DNA of 64,000 bases from Streptomyces sp. H39-S7 (GCF_027158205.1 NZ_JAPVLU010000043.1:1-64000); one strand, 5' to 3'. Positions 17,578 to 26,360 are shown, counted from the first letter of the stretch. Numbers and translations: made by a program. The notes: a model not told the origin generated them from the sequence alone.

Positions 17578-18555
17578 CGACGCGTCCATGATCCGGCGCA
17601 GCGCGGCCGGGCGGTCCGCGCGGTCGGGGGTGGACAGCAGGGCGGACAGCACCGCGATGCGGGCCTGTCCCGCGCGCAGCGTGCCGGCCAGCACGGCGCC
17701 CGCCTCGACCAGGTCGACGGCTCCGCCACCGGTGTAGATCGGCGCCACCGCGCCGGCCGCCACGCGGGTGCTGACCGTGACGAGGACGCCGGCCGCCACC
17801 GCCCGGCCGACCGCGGCCGCGAAGTCCGGGGTCGCGTTGCCGGCTCCGGTGCCGACCAGCACGATGCCCTCGGCGCCGGCGGCCAGCGCGGCGTCGAACA
17901 GCACCGGGTCGGCGTCGCTGTGATGCATCACGATGTCCACCCGCGGCGGCCGGACGCCCGCGGCGGGCAGCGGCAGCGCCTCCGGCCGGGGACGGTGCCG
18001 GCCCCAGGTGACCCGGCCGAACTGCACCCGGCCCAGCGGCAGGCCCGTCGGGTCGGCGAATGCCTGAACGTCGACGGTGTGCTTCTTCACCGTTCCCCGG
18101 GCCGCGTGCACGAGCCCGCCGAAGACGATGACCGCGCCGATGTCCCGGCCGGTGGAGGCCGTCAGCAGCGCGTCGTAGAGGTTGCCCGCCGCGTCGCCGT
18201 CGGCCGCGTCGAGCGGCTTCTGCGCGCCGGTGAGCACGACCGGCCTGCGGTCGGCGTGGTGCAGGTCGAGCAGGAAGGCGGACTCCTCCAGGGTGTCCGT
18301 GCCGTGCGTGACGACCACGCCGTCGACGGACGGGTCGGCCAGCACCTCGTGCACCGTGCGCAGCAGTTCCAGCTGGTGGGCGCTGGTCAGCCGGGAGCTG
18401 TTCACGGTGAACAGGTCCACGACCCGCACGTCGACGCCCTCGGGGATGGCGCCCGCGGCCAGCACCTCCTGGCCCGCGGCCTCCGCCGCGTAGCCGGACC
18501 CCTGCCACCTGCTGGCTATGGTGCCCCCGGTACTGATGACGACGATGTGCGGCAC
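17542..18555 (-). CDS. L-asparaginase (type I/II amidohydrolase family)
   Basis: 337-aa cytosolic asparaginase hydrolysing L-asparagine to aspartate and ammonia. Both catalytic signatures are intact: STGGTIAS with nucleophile Thr12, and THGTDTLEE (Thr83, Asp87). The N-terminus has no signal peptide. The reading frame begins 12 codons earlier, but GTG at 18555 is preceded by GGAGG at 9-10 nt and places the TGGTIAS motif correctly. Divergently transcribed from an Lrp-type regulator 117 bp away that may control it. The 3' end overlaps the small membrane protein gene by 36 bp in opposite orientation. Confidence 0.93.
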   Translation of the reverse strand: MPHIVVISTGGTIASRWQGSGYAAEAAGQEVLAAGAIPEGVDVRVVDLFTVNSSRLTSAHQLELLRTVHEVLADPSVDGVVVTHGTDTLEESAFLLDLHHADRRPVVLTGAQKPLDAADGDAAGNLYDALLTASTGRDIGAVIVFGGLVHAARGTVKKHTVDVQAFADPTGLPLGRVQFGRVTWGRHRPRPEALPLPAAGVRPPRVDIVMHHSDADPVLFDAALAAGAEGIVLVGTGAGNATPDFAAAVGRAVAAGVLVTVSTRVAAGAVAPIYTGGGAVDLVEAGAVLAGTLRAGQARIAVLSALLSTPDRADRPAALRRIMDASSELYLVDGVGK

Positions 18556-18598
18556 TGTGACCCGCCTCCGCATGGTGTCCGATAAGTCCACAGCAAGG

Positions 18599-18612
18599 AT
18601 ATGCGAATATGC
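18599..18612. promoter_or_regulatory. Direct repeat in asparaginase/Lrp divergent promoter
   Basis: ATATGC-GA-ATATGC, a direct repeat with 8-bp period, inside an AT-rich island (about 18596-18635) in otherwise GC-rich DNA. A plausible Lrp-type operator for either or both divergent genes. Confidence 0.45.
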
Positions 18613-18672
18613 TCACCATTTGATTGCTGATTACGGCGCGAAATGCACGCTGCAGTGCTAGAAAATGTCATC

Positions 18673-19125
18673 ATGGATGCCATTGACAGACGAATCTTGC
18701 GCGAGCTGCAGGCCGACGGCCGACTGACCAACCAGGAGCTCGCCCAGCGGGTCGGTCTCACCCCCTCCCCGTGCCTGCGCCGGGTACGCCAGCTGGAGGA
18801 CGACGGGGTGATCCGCAGCTACCGCGCCGTCGTCGAGCCGGCGGCCGTGGGCCGCGGCTTCGAGGTCTTCGCCTCGGTGGAGGTCCGCCGCGACCGCGAC
18901 TCCGTCGCCGCCTTCGAGGCGCAGCTGCAGTCCACGCCGGACGTCGTCGAGGCCTACCGCCTCTACGGCGCCCCCGGCTGTCTGCTGCGCATCGCCGTCG
19001 CCGACAGCGAGGCCTACGAGCGCTTCTGGACCGAGAAGCTGATCGCCCTCCCGGGTGTCAGCGACGTCAACTCTCAGATGATCATGAAACGCATCAAGGC
19101 CCCCCAGGGCGTCCCCGTGGACTGA
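18673..19125 (+). CDS. Lrp/AsnC-family transcriptional regulator
   Basis: 150-aa regulator. Residues 1-55 form the AsnC-type helix-turn-helix (MDAIDRRILRELQADGRLTN, then LAQRVGLTPSPCLRRVRQLE), and the rest is the RAM/ACT-like ligand domain (YRLYGAPGCLLRIAVADSEAYERF). These proteins form octamers that sense amino acids. Adjacency to asparaginase suggests asparagine, aspartate or a related effector (inference). The ATG at 18673 matches the family N-terminus but has no clear RBS; the frame is open to 18643. A long hairpin terminates the gene. Confidence 0.9.
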   Translation: MDAIDRRILRELQADGRLTNQELAQRVGLTPSPCLRRVRQLEDDGVIRSYRAVVEPAAVGRGFEVFASVEVRRDRDSVAAFEAQLQSTPDVVEAYRLYGAPGCLLRIAVADSEAYERFWTEKLIALPGVSDVNSQMIMKRIKAPQGVPVD

Positions 19126-19135
19126 CCGCGGCCCC

Positions 19136-19185
19136 CCCGCCCGGGTGGGCGGGAGGGCCGCGGTACTTCCGCCCACCCGGGCGGG
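19136..19185. terminator. Bidirectional terminator, 17-bp perfect stem
   Basis: Arms 19136-19152 and 19169-19185 are exact reverse complements with a 16-nt loop. It separates the convergent Lrp and FG-GAP genes. Confidence 0.88.
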
Positions 19186-19199
19186 TGCCCGCAGGAGTC

Positions 19200-20828
19200 C
19201 TAGAACAGGCGGTGACCGGTGGGCCAGCCACGGCGGGCCACGGTCACCGGGGCGGCCAGCGTCCCGTCCGACGCGGGGACGAAGAGCTGCAGGCCCTGCG
19301 TCCGGGTGGTGGCCAGCAGGTCGTTCCGGCCGTCACCGTTCAGGTCGAACGGGGCGAGGAGGAGCGGACGCTGCGCCGGCTTCCAGCCCGAGGCCGCGAT
19401 GACCGTGGGGTCGCCGAGGCTCGCGGGCTCCATCTCGTCCGAGCTCCAGTCCCGCAGGATCGGGTACTGGGAGAGCGTGCCGGCCACCGCGTCCCGCACC
19501 CAGACCTTCGGCAGGTCACCGTCCACGAGCTGGTCGGAGATCGCGACGTTCTTGTCGGCCCAGCCGCTCTGCACCAGGGTCGTGACCGCGCCCACCACCG
19601 CGTCGCGCCCGAACGGGGCGTAGGCGAGACGGTCGCCCTCCTTCGCCAGGAGGAAGCCGGAGAACTGCGGGTTCGGGCTCACGACGAGCTCCGTCGCCGC
19701 GGACCAGTCATGGGTGTTGACGCCCGAGAGAGCCGGGACCGGGGCCCCGAACCCGCCCTTGCCGTCGCCCGGGTAGACCAGCAGCTGCGAACCGCGGCGC
19801 ACCAGGAGGTCGTTGCGCGGATCGGTGTCCTGGTTGCGCCCGGAGAGCGGGACGTTGTACCCGGCACGGGCGACCAGCGTGCCCCGCCAGTCCCCGCCGT
19901 CCGAGACCACGGGCGCGCCGAACGTGCCGTCCGCCCGCCCCGGGTGCAGGTAGAGCTTGCCGTCCGTCCCGACGCTGAACAGGTCGGGGTGGCCGTCGCC
20001 GGAGTAGTCCCCGACGGGCTCGACGAACGGCGGGGTGATCCAGTACTCCGCACTGGCGGTGTCCGACCACTGCCCCGCCCGGTCGATGGCGATGGCCCTG
20101 ACGGTGTTCCGCCCCGAGCTGTCCGGGGTGACGAACGTCGCCGTCCCCGTCCCGTCCGGCTGGACCGGCGCCCAGTTCGCGCAGCCGTGCGGACCGGTCG
20201 AGCCGGTCGGATAGGGCTGGTCGACGAATCGCACGGAGAAGCAGAAGCCGTCCAGCTCGGTGCCGGCGGGGGCGGTGAACCTGAGGCTGCGCACGGTGCC
20301 GGCCGGCACCCCGTCCCCGTCGTTCGGGTAGCTGTCGGTGAACTCGACCGTCGGTTGGGCCGGGCGGTCCCGGTCCACCGAGAAGCCGCAGGGAGCCGTC
20401 CACCCGGAGGTCGGGCCCGCGCTGTCCTCCAGGCGGACGGACCACGCGTACCCCTCCCCGGAGGGGAGCAGTTCGTCCGGCACCGAGAACGTCGAGGCAC
20501 TGCCGCCCGCGAGGGTGGTGAGCACGGTCTCCGCGACGGGGGCGCTCTCGTCGCCCTTCCACACCTTGAAGTGGATCGACGGCCGCGGCACGCCGGTCGC
20601 CGGGGTGCCGTCCACCCGCGCGCTCAGCGAGATCCGGGTGTTGCCCAACCAGGGCAGCGGCGTACCGCTCGCGCAGGCGTTCCCCGGATGTGTCTGCAGG
20701 TCGTTCACTGCGTACGGATAGGCGTCGGCCTGCGCGGTGCCGGTGCCGGCCAGGCCCAGGGCGCAGGTGACGGCCGCCACGGCGGCGCCCCAACGGGCCA
20801 GGTTCCTACGGTGTCGTGAGTGGAACAC
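19200..20828 (-). CDS. Secreted FG-GAP/VCBS repeat protein
   Basis: 542-aa exported protein. A signal peptide covers residues 1-35 (RHRRNLARWG, Ala/Val core, AQA-DA). About 36-275 form Ig/fibronectin-like beta domains that repeatedly contain VDRDRPAQPTV and DRAGQWSD. From about 285 onward there are FG-GAP/VCBS repeats of beta-propeller type (GDYSGDGHPDLFSVGTDGKLYLH, truncated here to GDYSGDGHPDLF as key motif; FDLNGDGRNDLLA near the C-terminus). The D-x-D/N-G-D-G-x-x-D loops bind calcium. Streptomyces encode many such proteins of unknown ligand. GTG start with GGGAGGGG close upstream. No catalytic motif was seen. Confidence 0.85.
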   Translation of the reverse strand: MFHSRHRRNLARWGAAVAAVTCALGLAGTGTAQADAYPYAVNDLQTHPGNACASGTPLPWLGNTRISLSARVDGTPATGVPRPSIHFKVWKGDESAPVAETVLTTLAGGSASTFSVPDELLPSGEGYAWSVRLEDSAGPTSGWTAPCGFSVDRDRPAQPTVEFTDSYPNDGDGVPAGTVRSLRFTAPAGTELDGFCFSVRFVDQPYPTGSTGPHGCANWAPVQPDGTGTATFVTPDSSGRNTVRAIAIDRAGQWSDTASAEYWITPPFVEPVGDYSGDGHPDLFSVGTDGKLYLHPGRADGTFGAPVVSDGGDWRGTLVARAGYNVPLSGRNQDTDPRNDLLVRRGSQLLVYPGDGKGGFGAPVPALSGVNTHDWSAATELVVSPNPQFSGFLLAKEGDRLAYAPFGRDAVVGAVTTLVQSGWADKNVAISDQLVDGDLPKVWVRDAVAGTLSQYPILRDWSSDEMEPASLGDPTVIAASGWKPAQRPLLLAPFDLNGDGRNDLLATTRTQGLQLFVPASDGTLAAPVTVARRGWPTGHRLF

Positions 20829-20904
20829 GTACCCCTCCCAAGTTCTACGTGTCGATCACCCGCAACATAGCCCCGCCCACTGACAGCGCTTACATCGCTG
20901 CCCC

Positions 20905-21276
20905 CTACTCCGCCCCACCTCGCGACAGGGCGTCGCGGACCGCGTCCTCGGTGCGGGCCACCTGGGCCGTGCCGTCGTCCGAGGTGATGATCGGGCGCTG
21001 GATGAGGGAGGGGTGTGCGGCGAGGGCGTCGATCCAGCGGTCACGGTCCCCGGGGGTGCGGCTCCACTCCTTGAGGCCCAGGCCGGCGGCGGCCGGCTCC
21101 TGCGTCCGCGCGATGTCCCACGGCTCGAGCCCCAGCCGCCCCAGCACCGCCCGCAGCTCGTCCGCGTCCGGCGGGTCCTCCAGATACCGGCGGACGGTGT
21201 ACCGCGCGCCCTCGGCGTCCAGCGTGCTCAGCGCGGAGCGGCATTTCGAACAGGCGGGATTGATCCAGATCTCCAT
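20905..21276 (-). CDS. ArsC/Spx-family arsenate-reductase-like protein
   Basis: 123-aa thioredoxin-fold protein. MEIWINPACSKCRSAL carries the CxxC-like Cys9-Ser-Lys-Cys12, followed by YLEDPPDADELRAVLGRLG and the family C-terminus (LIQRPIITSDDGTAQVAR, with cis-Pro in QRPI). It may reduce arsenate or another oxidized thiol; no ars operon genes are nearby, so arsenate resistance is not established. The ATG at 21276 is the conserved start; the frame is open 28 codons upstream, but those residues are atypical. The RBS is weak. Confidence 0.82.
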   Translation of the reverse strand: MEIWINPACSKCRSALSTLDAEGARYTVRRYLEDPPDADELRAVLGRLGLEPWDIARTQEPAAAGLGLKEWSRTPGDRDRWIDALAAHPSLIQRPIITSDDGTAQVARTEDAVRDALSRGGAE

Positions 21277-21377
21277 GGCGGGCAGCCTAGCCAGGCACCG
21301 CCGGCCGAAACGGCTGAAAAACGCGTCCGGCCCGCGACCGGGACGAGAGTCCTCGGGCACGGGCCGGAGCCGTACAG

Positions 21378-21448
21378 AGCGGGCGACGGGAATCGAACCC
21401 GCGTAGCTAGTTTGGAAGACTAGGGCTCTACCATTGAGCTACGCCCGC
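21378..21448 (-). tRNA. tRNA-Gly (anticodon UCC)
   Basis: 71-nt cloverleaf on the minus strand: 7-bp acceptor GCGGGCG/CGCCCGC, D arm GCTC-GAGC, anticodon loop CTTCCAA (UCC), T loop TTCGATT and discriminator U as usual for tRNA-Gly. The CCA end is not encoded. Confidence 0.95.
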
Positions 21449-21607
21449 AGCGCCACAGATTCTGGCACACCGCATCGTAGCGGCTCGCGCACCCCCGCCG
21501 CACACCGGTAGATCCGGGCGGGTGGCCCGTCCGGAATTCAGTTGAAGTCGCGACGGAATATTGGCCGCCCGCGCGTACCAGGGCATGTAGCCTACGTCTC
21601 GCACCAG

Positions 21608-21684
21608 CGGGGTGTGGCGCAGCTTGGTAGCGCGTCCGCTTTGGGAGCGGAAGGCCGTCGGTTCGAATCCGGCCACCCCGACCA
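21608..21684 (+). tRNA. tRNA-Pro (anticodon UGG)
   Basis: 77-nt cloverleaf including an encoded CCA: acceptor CGGGGTG/CACCCCG, D arm GCGC-GCGC, anticodon loop TTTGGGA (UGG), T loop TTCGAAT and discriminator A. It lies upstream of tig in the same direction. Confidence 0.95.
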
Positions 21685-21877
21685 GATGACTTTGCCGAGC
21701 GGGACGGGCGTGCCCGTTGGACCGGTACTATGCAATGGCGCCTGTATACGGGGCGACGTAGGGGCGCAGTCCCCGAGTAGTACGTCTCGTCGGCCGCCGG
21801 TTCCGCTCACATGGTGGGAACCGGGTGTTGGCGCGATTCTCTAAAGCCCCTGATGTCAGCCCCAAGGAGACCCAACC

Positions 21878-23287
21878 GTGAAGAGCGCCGTCGAGACTCT
21901 GAACCCGACTCGGGTTCGACTCACTGTCGAGGTGCCCTTCGAGGAGCTCAAGCCCAGCCTCGACGCGGCCTACAAGAAGATCAACCAGCAGGTCACGGTG
22001 CCGGGCTTCCGTAAGGGCAAGATCCCCGCACGCGTCATCGACCAGCGGTTCGGTCGCGGCTCGGTCCTCGAAGAGGCCATCAACGACGCACTCCCGAAGT
22101 TCTACACGGAGGCTGTCAGCGAGGGTGAGCTGAACGTTCTCGGCCAGCCCGACGTCGACATCACCGAGTTCAACGACGGCCAGGACCTCAAGTTCACCGC
22201 CGAGGTCGACATCCGTCCGGCGATCGAGATCCCGGACTACTCCGGCATCGAGGTCACCGTCGACGCCCTCGAGGTGTCGGACGAGGACGTGGACAAGTCG
22301 CTGGAGCAGCTCCGCGAGCGCTTCGCGTCGACCTCCCCGGTCGAGCGCGCCGCCGCCGACGGTGATGTCGTGGTCCTGGACCTCGAGGCGTCCGTGGACG
22401 GCGAGGTCCTCGAGGACGGCGTCGCCCAGGGCATCAGCTACACCATCGGCTCCGGCCAGCTGCTCGAGGGCATCGACGAGGCCGTCACCGGCCTCGAGGC
22501 CGGCGGCACCGCCACCTTCGACTCCGAGCTCAAGGGCGGCTCCGCCGCCGGCAAGACCTCGTCGGTCAAGGTGGACGTGACGTCCGTCCAGGCCCGTGAG
22601 CTGCCCGCGCTGGACGACGACTTCGCCCAGCTGGCGAGCGAGTTCGACACCCTCGAGGAGCTGCGCGCGGACAGCGTCAAGCGCCTCGAGAACATGAAGC
22701 GCTACGACCAGGCCACCCAGGCCCAGGAGAAGGTGCTCGACGCCCTCCTGGAGCTGGTCGAGGTCCCGATGCCGGAGAAGCTCCTGGCGGACGAGATCCA
22801 GACCCGCAAGCACAACCTGGAGCACCACCAGTTCCCGGCCCTGGGCCTGGACTGGGACGGCTACCTGGAGCGTGAGGGCAAGACCGCCGAGGAGCACGAC
22901 GCGGAGCTCGCCGCGCAGGCCACCAAGGGCATCAAGACCCAGTTCATCCTGGACGAGCTCGTCTCCAAGGAGCAGCTGTCGGTCAACCAGGAGGAGCTCA
23001 CCGAGCACCTCATGCGCCGCGCCGCCTCCTCGGGCATGAGCCCGGACCAGTTCGCCCAGGCCGTCGTCGAAGGCGGCCAGGTGCCGATGCTCGTCGGCGA
23101 GGTCGCCCGCGGCAAGGCGCTCGCGGTGGTCGTCGAGGCCGCCAAGGTCACCGACACCAACGGTGAGACGGTCGACCTGGACGACGAGGTCGAGGACGAG
23201 GGTGCCGTGACGGTGGAGGCCGGCTCCGACGAGGAGACCGCCCCCGCCGACGAGGCCGCCGACGAGGCGACCTCCGACAAGGCCTGA
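21878..23287 (+). CDS. tig: Trigger factor, ribosome-associated chaperone/PPIase
   Basis: 469-aa chaperone that binds near the ribosome exit tunnel. The N-terminal ribosome-binding domain contains GFRKGKIP (about 46-53). A central FKBP-type peptidyl-prolyl isomerase domain (about 160-245: GDVVVLDLEASVDG, IGSGQLLEGIDEAV) and a helical C-terminal chaperone domain follow. The acidic C-terminal tail (last about 45 residues rich in Glu/Asp/Ala) is typical of actinobacteria. GTG start with AAGGAG 8 nt upstream. It ends in a strong terminator and is followed by the Clp protease genes. Confidence 0.97.
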   Translation: MKSAVETLNPTRVRLTVEVPFEELKPSLDAAYKKINQQVTVPGFRKGKIPARVIDQRFGRGSVLEEAINDALPKFYTEAVSEGELNVLGQPDVDITEFNDGQDLKFTAEVDIRPAIEIPDYSGIEVTVDALEVSDEDVDKSLEQLRERFASTSPVERAAADGDVVVLDLEASVDGEVLEDGVAQGISYTIGSGQLLEGIDEAVTGLEAGGTATFDSELKGGSAAGKTSSVKVDVTSVQARELPALDDDFAQLASEFDTLEELRADSVKRLENMKRYDQATQAQEKVLDALLELVEVPMPEKLLADEIQTRKHNLEHHQFPALGLDWDGYLEREGKTAEEHDAELAAQATKGIKTQFILDELVSKEQLSVNQEELTEHLMRRAASSGMSPDQFAQAVVEGGQVPMLVGEVARGKALAVVVEAAKVTDTNGETVDLDDEVEDEGAVTVEAGSDEETAPADEAADEATSDKA

Positions 23288-23299
23288 CCTGTTCGCACG

Positions 23300-23340
23300 A
23301 CGGGCCCGGACGCGAAGCCGCGTTCGGGCCCGTTTTGCTT
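23300..23340 (+). terminator. Intrinsic terminator after tig
   Basis: 15-bp stem (23300-23314/23319-23333, one G-U pair), AAGC loop, then TTTT: a textbook rho-independent terminator, unusual here for its T-tract. Confidence 0.92.
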
Positions 23341-23358
23341 ACCCGGGTGGTGAGCCTG

Positions 23359-23372
23359 CGCTCACAGCGAAC
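23359..23372 (-). promoter_or_regulatory. ClgR-type site upstream of clpP1
   Basis: On the minus strand this reads GTTCGC-N5-GCG, the motif reported for Streptomyces ClgR, an activator of clp and lon genes that is itself a Clp substrate. It lies about 160 bp before clpP1. Confidence 0.7.
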
Positions 23373-23528
23373 AGTTTCGCGTAGGGGATTGCTGGGCCCC
23401 ACCTGCGCGTTAGGGTCCAAGGAAGGATGCCGGGGGACTGACTCCCCGGCCGCCCGAGAAGACGCGAAGACGCGAAGACGAAGACGCTGAGACGGCCCCG
23501 GGCCGTCCGACAACGAGCAGGTGGATAC

Positions 23529-24146
23529 GTGACGACTCCGATGCCTTCCGCCGCCGGCGAGCCGACCATCGGTGGACTCGGCGACCAGGTCTACAACCGA
23601 CTGCTCAACGAGCGGATCATCTTCCTCGGCCAGGCGGTCGACGACGATATCGCCAACAAGATCACCGCGCAGCTGCTCCTCCTCGCCGCTGAGCCGGACA
23701 AGGACATCTACCTCTACATCAACTCGCCCGGCGGCTCCGTGACGGCCGGCATGGCGATCTACGACACGATGCAGTTCATCAAGAACGACGTCGTGACGAT
23801 CGCCATGGGCCTCGCCGCCTCGATGGGCCAGTTCCTGCTCACCGCGGGCACCCCCGGCAAGCGCTTCGCGCTGCCCAACACCCGGATCCTGATGCACCAG
23901 CCCTCCGCGGGCCTGGGCGGCTCCGCCACCGACATCAAGATCCAGGCCGAGCAGCTGCTGCACACCAAGCGGCGGATGGCCGAGCTCATCGCGCAGCACA
24001 GCGGCCAGAGCGTCGAGCAGATCACCAAGGACTCCGACCGCGACCGCTGGTTCTCGGCCGAGGAGGCCACCGCCTACGGCCTGCTGGACGGGGTCATGCT
24101 CACCGCCTCCGGCGTTCCGGGCGGTGGCGGCACCGGGGCTGCCTGA
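23529..24146 (+). CDS. clpP1: ATP-dependent Clp protease proteolytic subunit ClpP1
   Basis: 205-aa serine protease subunit that assembles with ClpP2 into a barrel and degrades substrates unfolded by ClpX or ClpC. The catalytic triad is Ser98 (GLAASMGQF), His123 (LMHQPS) and Asp172 (DSDRDRW). YINSPGGSVTAGMAIYDTMQ is the family signature. GTG start. The Gly-rich C-terminus (GGGGTGAA) is usual for actinobacterial ClpP1. Co-transcription with clpP2 is implied by the 61-bp gap without a terminator. The upstream ClgR site suggests control by ClgR. Confidence 0.96.
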   Translation: MTTPMPSAAGEPTIGGLGDQVYNRLLNERIIFLGQAVDDDIANKITAQLLLLAAEPDKDIYLYINSPGGSVTAGMAIYDTMQFIKNDVVTIAMGLAASMGQFLLTAGTPGKRFALPNTRILMHQPSAGLGGSATDIKIQAEQLLHTKRRMAELIAQHSGQSVEQITKDSDRDRWFSAEEATAYGLLDGVMLTASGVPGGGGTGAA

Positions 24147-24207
24147 GCATCTCAGGACCCCTCCGCCGAACCCGCCCAGCCCACTGCTCATCACCAGGAC
24201 GGTGAAA

Positions 24208-24891
24208 GTGAACTCCCTGAATTTCCCCGGTAGCGGCCTCTACGAGCGCACGATGGCCGAGGCGCCAGGTGTGCTCGGCGCCGAGGCCCGCTACATCATC
24301 CCGCGCTTCGTCGAGCGCACCTCGCAGGGCGTGCGCGAGTACGACCCGTACGCGAAGCTCTTCGAGGAGCGCGTGATCTTCCTCGGCGTGCAGATCGACG
24401 ACGCGTCGGCCAACGACGTCATGGCGCAGCTGCTGTGCCTGGAGTCGATGGACCCGGACCGCGACATCTCCGTCTACATCAACTCGCCCGGTGGCTCGTT
24501 CACGGCCCTCACGGCCATCTACGACACCATGCAGTTCGTGAAGCCGGACATCCAGACGGTCTGCATGGGCCAGGCGGCCTCCGCCGCGGCCGTGCTGCTC
24601 GCGGCCGGCAGCCCCGGCAAGCGGATGGCGCTGCCGAACGCCCGGATCCTGATCCACCAGCCGTACAGCGAGACCGGCCGGGGTCAGGTCTCCGACCTGG
24701 AGATCGCGGCCAACGAAATCATCCGGATGCGCGCGCAGCTGGAGGAGATGCTCTCCAAGCACTCCACCACGCCGATCGAGCAGATCCGCGAGGACATCGA
24801 GCGCGACAAGATCCTGACCGCCGAGGAAGCCCTCGCGTACGGTCTGGTCGACCAGATCGTCTCCACCCGTAAGACCTCCGCGTCGGTCTGA
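24208..24891 (+). CDS. clpP2: ATP-dependent Clp protease proteolytic subunit ClpP2
   Basis: 227-aa partner of ClpP1 in the mixed ClpP1P2 barrel found in actinobacteria. Triad: Ser125 (GQAASAAAV), His150 (LIHQPY), Asp200 (DIERDK). The N-terminal extension (about 50 residues before LFEERVIFLG) matches ClpP2 propeptides. The reading frame is open to 24124; the GTG at 24208 is chosen because AGGA lies 8 nt upstream, whereas the GTG at 24202 is only 2 nt from it. A hairpin follows before clpX. Confidence 0.95.
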   Translation: MNSLNFPGSGLYERTMAEAPGVLGAEARYIIPRFVERTSQGVREYDPYAKLFEERVIFLGVQIDDASANDVMAQLLCLESMDPDRDISVYINSPGGSFTALTAIYDTMQFVKPDIQTVCMGQAASAAAVLLAAGSPGKRMALPNARILIHQPYSETGRGQVSDLEIAANEIIRMRAQLEEMLSKHSTTPIEQIREDIERDKILTAEEALAYGLVDQIVSTRKTSASV

Positions 24892-24941
24892 CGGGCAGGT
24901 CGCGGTACCCCTGCGGGGCACCCTGGTGCGGAAGCGATAGC

Positions 24942-24974
24942 GCCCTCCTTGGACTGAGTAGGTCCAAGGGGGGC
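24942..24974 (+). terminator. Hairpin between clpP2 and clpX
   Basis: 13-bp stem (one G-U pair) with a 7-nt loop 50 nt after the clpP2 stop. Terminator or attenuator, suggesting that clpX has its own promoter in the 90 bp that follow. Confidence 0.65.
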
Positions 24975-25064
24975 CCGCACGGGGGGCGCGGCAAGGTACC
25001 GTCGATGAGAGAAGCACCAGGTTCCGTTGGACTAGGCGGATCCCAGGCGAAGGGGAAACACCTC

Positions 25065-26348
25065 GTGGCACGCATCGGTGACGGCGGCGACCTGCTCAAG
25101 TGCTCGTTCTGCGGCAAGAGCCAGAAGCAGGTGAAGAAGCTCATCGCAGGGCCTGGTGTGTACATCTGCGATGAGTGCATCGATCTCTGCAACGAGATCA
25201 TCGAGGAGGAGCTGGCCGAGTCCTCGGAAGTACGGTGGGAGGACCTGCCCAAGCCGCGGGAGATCTACGAGTTCCTGGAGAGCTACGTCGTCGGCCAGGA
25301 GCCGGCGAAGAAGGCCCTCTCGGTCGCGGTCTACAACCATTACAAGCGGGTGCAGGCCGGTGAGAACAACGGCCGGGGCCATGACGACGCCATCGAGCTC
25401 GCCAAGTCCAACATCCTGCTCCTCGGCCCCACCGGCTCCGGCAAGACGCTGCTCGCGCAGACCCTCGCCCGGATGCTGAACGTGCCGTTCGCCATCGCCG
25501 ACGCCACCGCGCTCACCGAGGCGGGCTACGTCGGCGAGGACGTCGAGAACATCCTGCTCAAGCTGATCCAGGCGGCCGACTACGACGTGAAGAAGGCCGA
25601 GACCGGGATCATCTACATCGACGAGATCGACAAGGTCGCTCGCAAGAGTGAGAACCCGTCGATCACCCGGGATGTGTCCGGCGAGGGCGTCCAGCAGGCG
25701 CTGCTGAAGATCCTCGAAGGCACGACGGCCTCGGTGCCGCCGCAGGGCGGGCGCAAGCACCCGCACCAGGAGTTCATCCAGATCGACACCACGAACGTGC
25801 TGTTCATCGTGGGCGGTGCCTTCGCGGGCCTGGAGAAGATCATCGAGTCGCGGGCCGGCGCCAAGGGCATCGGCTTCGGCGCGACGATCCGCTCCAAGCG
25901 CGAGATCCAGGCCGCGAACCAGTTCCAGGAGATCATGCCGGAGGACCTGGTGAAGTTCGGGATGATTCCCGAGTTCATCGGCCGTCTGCCGGTCATCACC
26001 TCCGTCCACAACCTGGACCGCGAGGCGCTGCTGCAGATCCTCGTGGAGCCGAAGAACGCACTGGTGAAGCAGTACCAGAAGCTCTTCGAACTCGACGGTG
26101 TGGAGCTGGAGTTCGAGCACAGCGCGTTGGAAGCCATCGCCGACCAGGCGATCCTCCGCCAGACCGGCGCGCGCGGGTTGCGCGCCATCATGGAGGAGGT
26201 GCTGATGTCCGTGATGTACGAAGTGCCGTCCCGCAAGGACGTCGCCCGTGTCGTCATCACCGACGAGGTCGTGCACTCCAACGTCAACCCGACCCTGGTG
26301 CCGCGCGAGCCGCGCATCATCGGCAAGGGCGAACAGAAGAGCGCCTGA
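25065..26348 (+). CDS. clpX: ATP-dependent Clp protease ATPase subunit ClpX
   Basis: 427-aa AAA+ unfoldase that feeds substrates to ClpP. The N-terminal zinc domain has Cys13/Cys16 and Cys35/Cys38 (CSFC, CDEC). Walker A GPTGSGKT is at 121-128, Walker B (IIYIDEIDK) around 182-190, followed by sensor and C-terminal AAA+ small domain. The IGF loop for ClpP docking is present (GIGFGATI). The frame is open 20 codons upstream; GTG at 25065 gives ARIGDGGDLLKCSFC, the conserved actinobacterial N-terminus, with AAGGGGA upstream. Confidence 0.97.
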   Translation: MARIGDGGDLLKCSFCGKSQKQVKKLIAGPGVYICDECIDLCNEIIEEELAESSEVRWEDLPKPREIYEFLESYVVGQEPAKKALSVAVYNHYKRVQAGENNGRGHDDAIELAKSNILLLGPTGSGKTLLAQTLARMLNVPFAIADATALTEAGYVGEDVENILLKLIQAADYDVKKAETGIIYIDEIDKVARKSENPSITRDVSGEGVQQALLKILEGTTASVPPQGGRKHPHQEFIQIDTTNVLFIVGGAFAGLEKIIESRAGAKGIGFGATIRSKREIQAANQFQEIMPEDLVKFGMIPEFIGRLPVITSVHNLDREALLQILVEPKNALVKQYQKLFELDGVELEFEHSALEAIADQAILRQTGARGLRAIMEEVLMSVMYEVPSRKDVARVVITDEVVHSNVNPTLVPREPRIIGKGEQKSA

Positions 26349-26360
26349 CACCCGTTACGT

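Noticed and set aside
21378..21684. tRNA-adjacent integration site
   Set aside because: Two tRNA genes occur, but no integrase, attachment-site duplication or foreign-composition DNA was found nearby.
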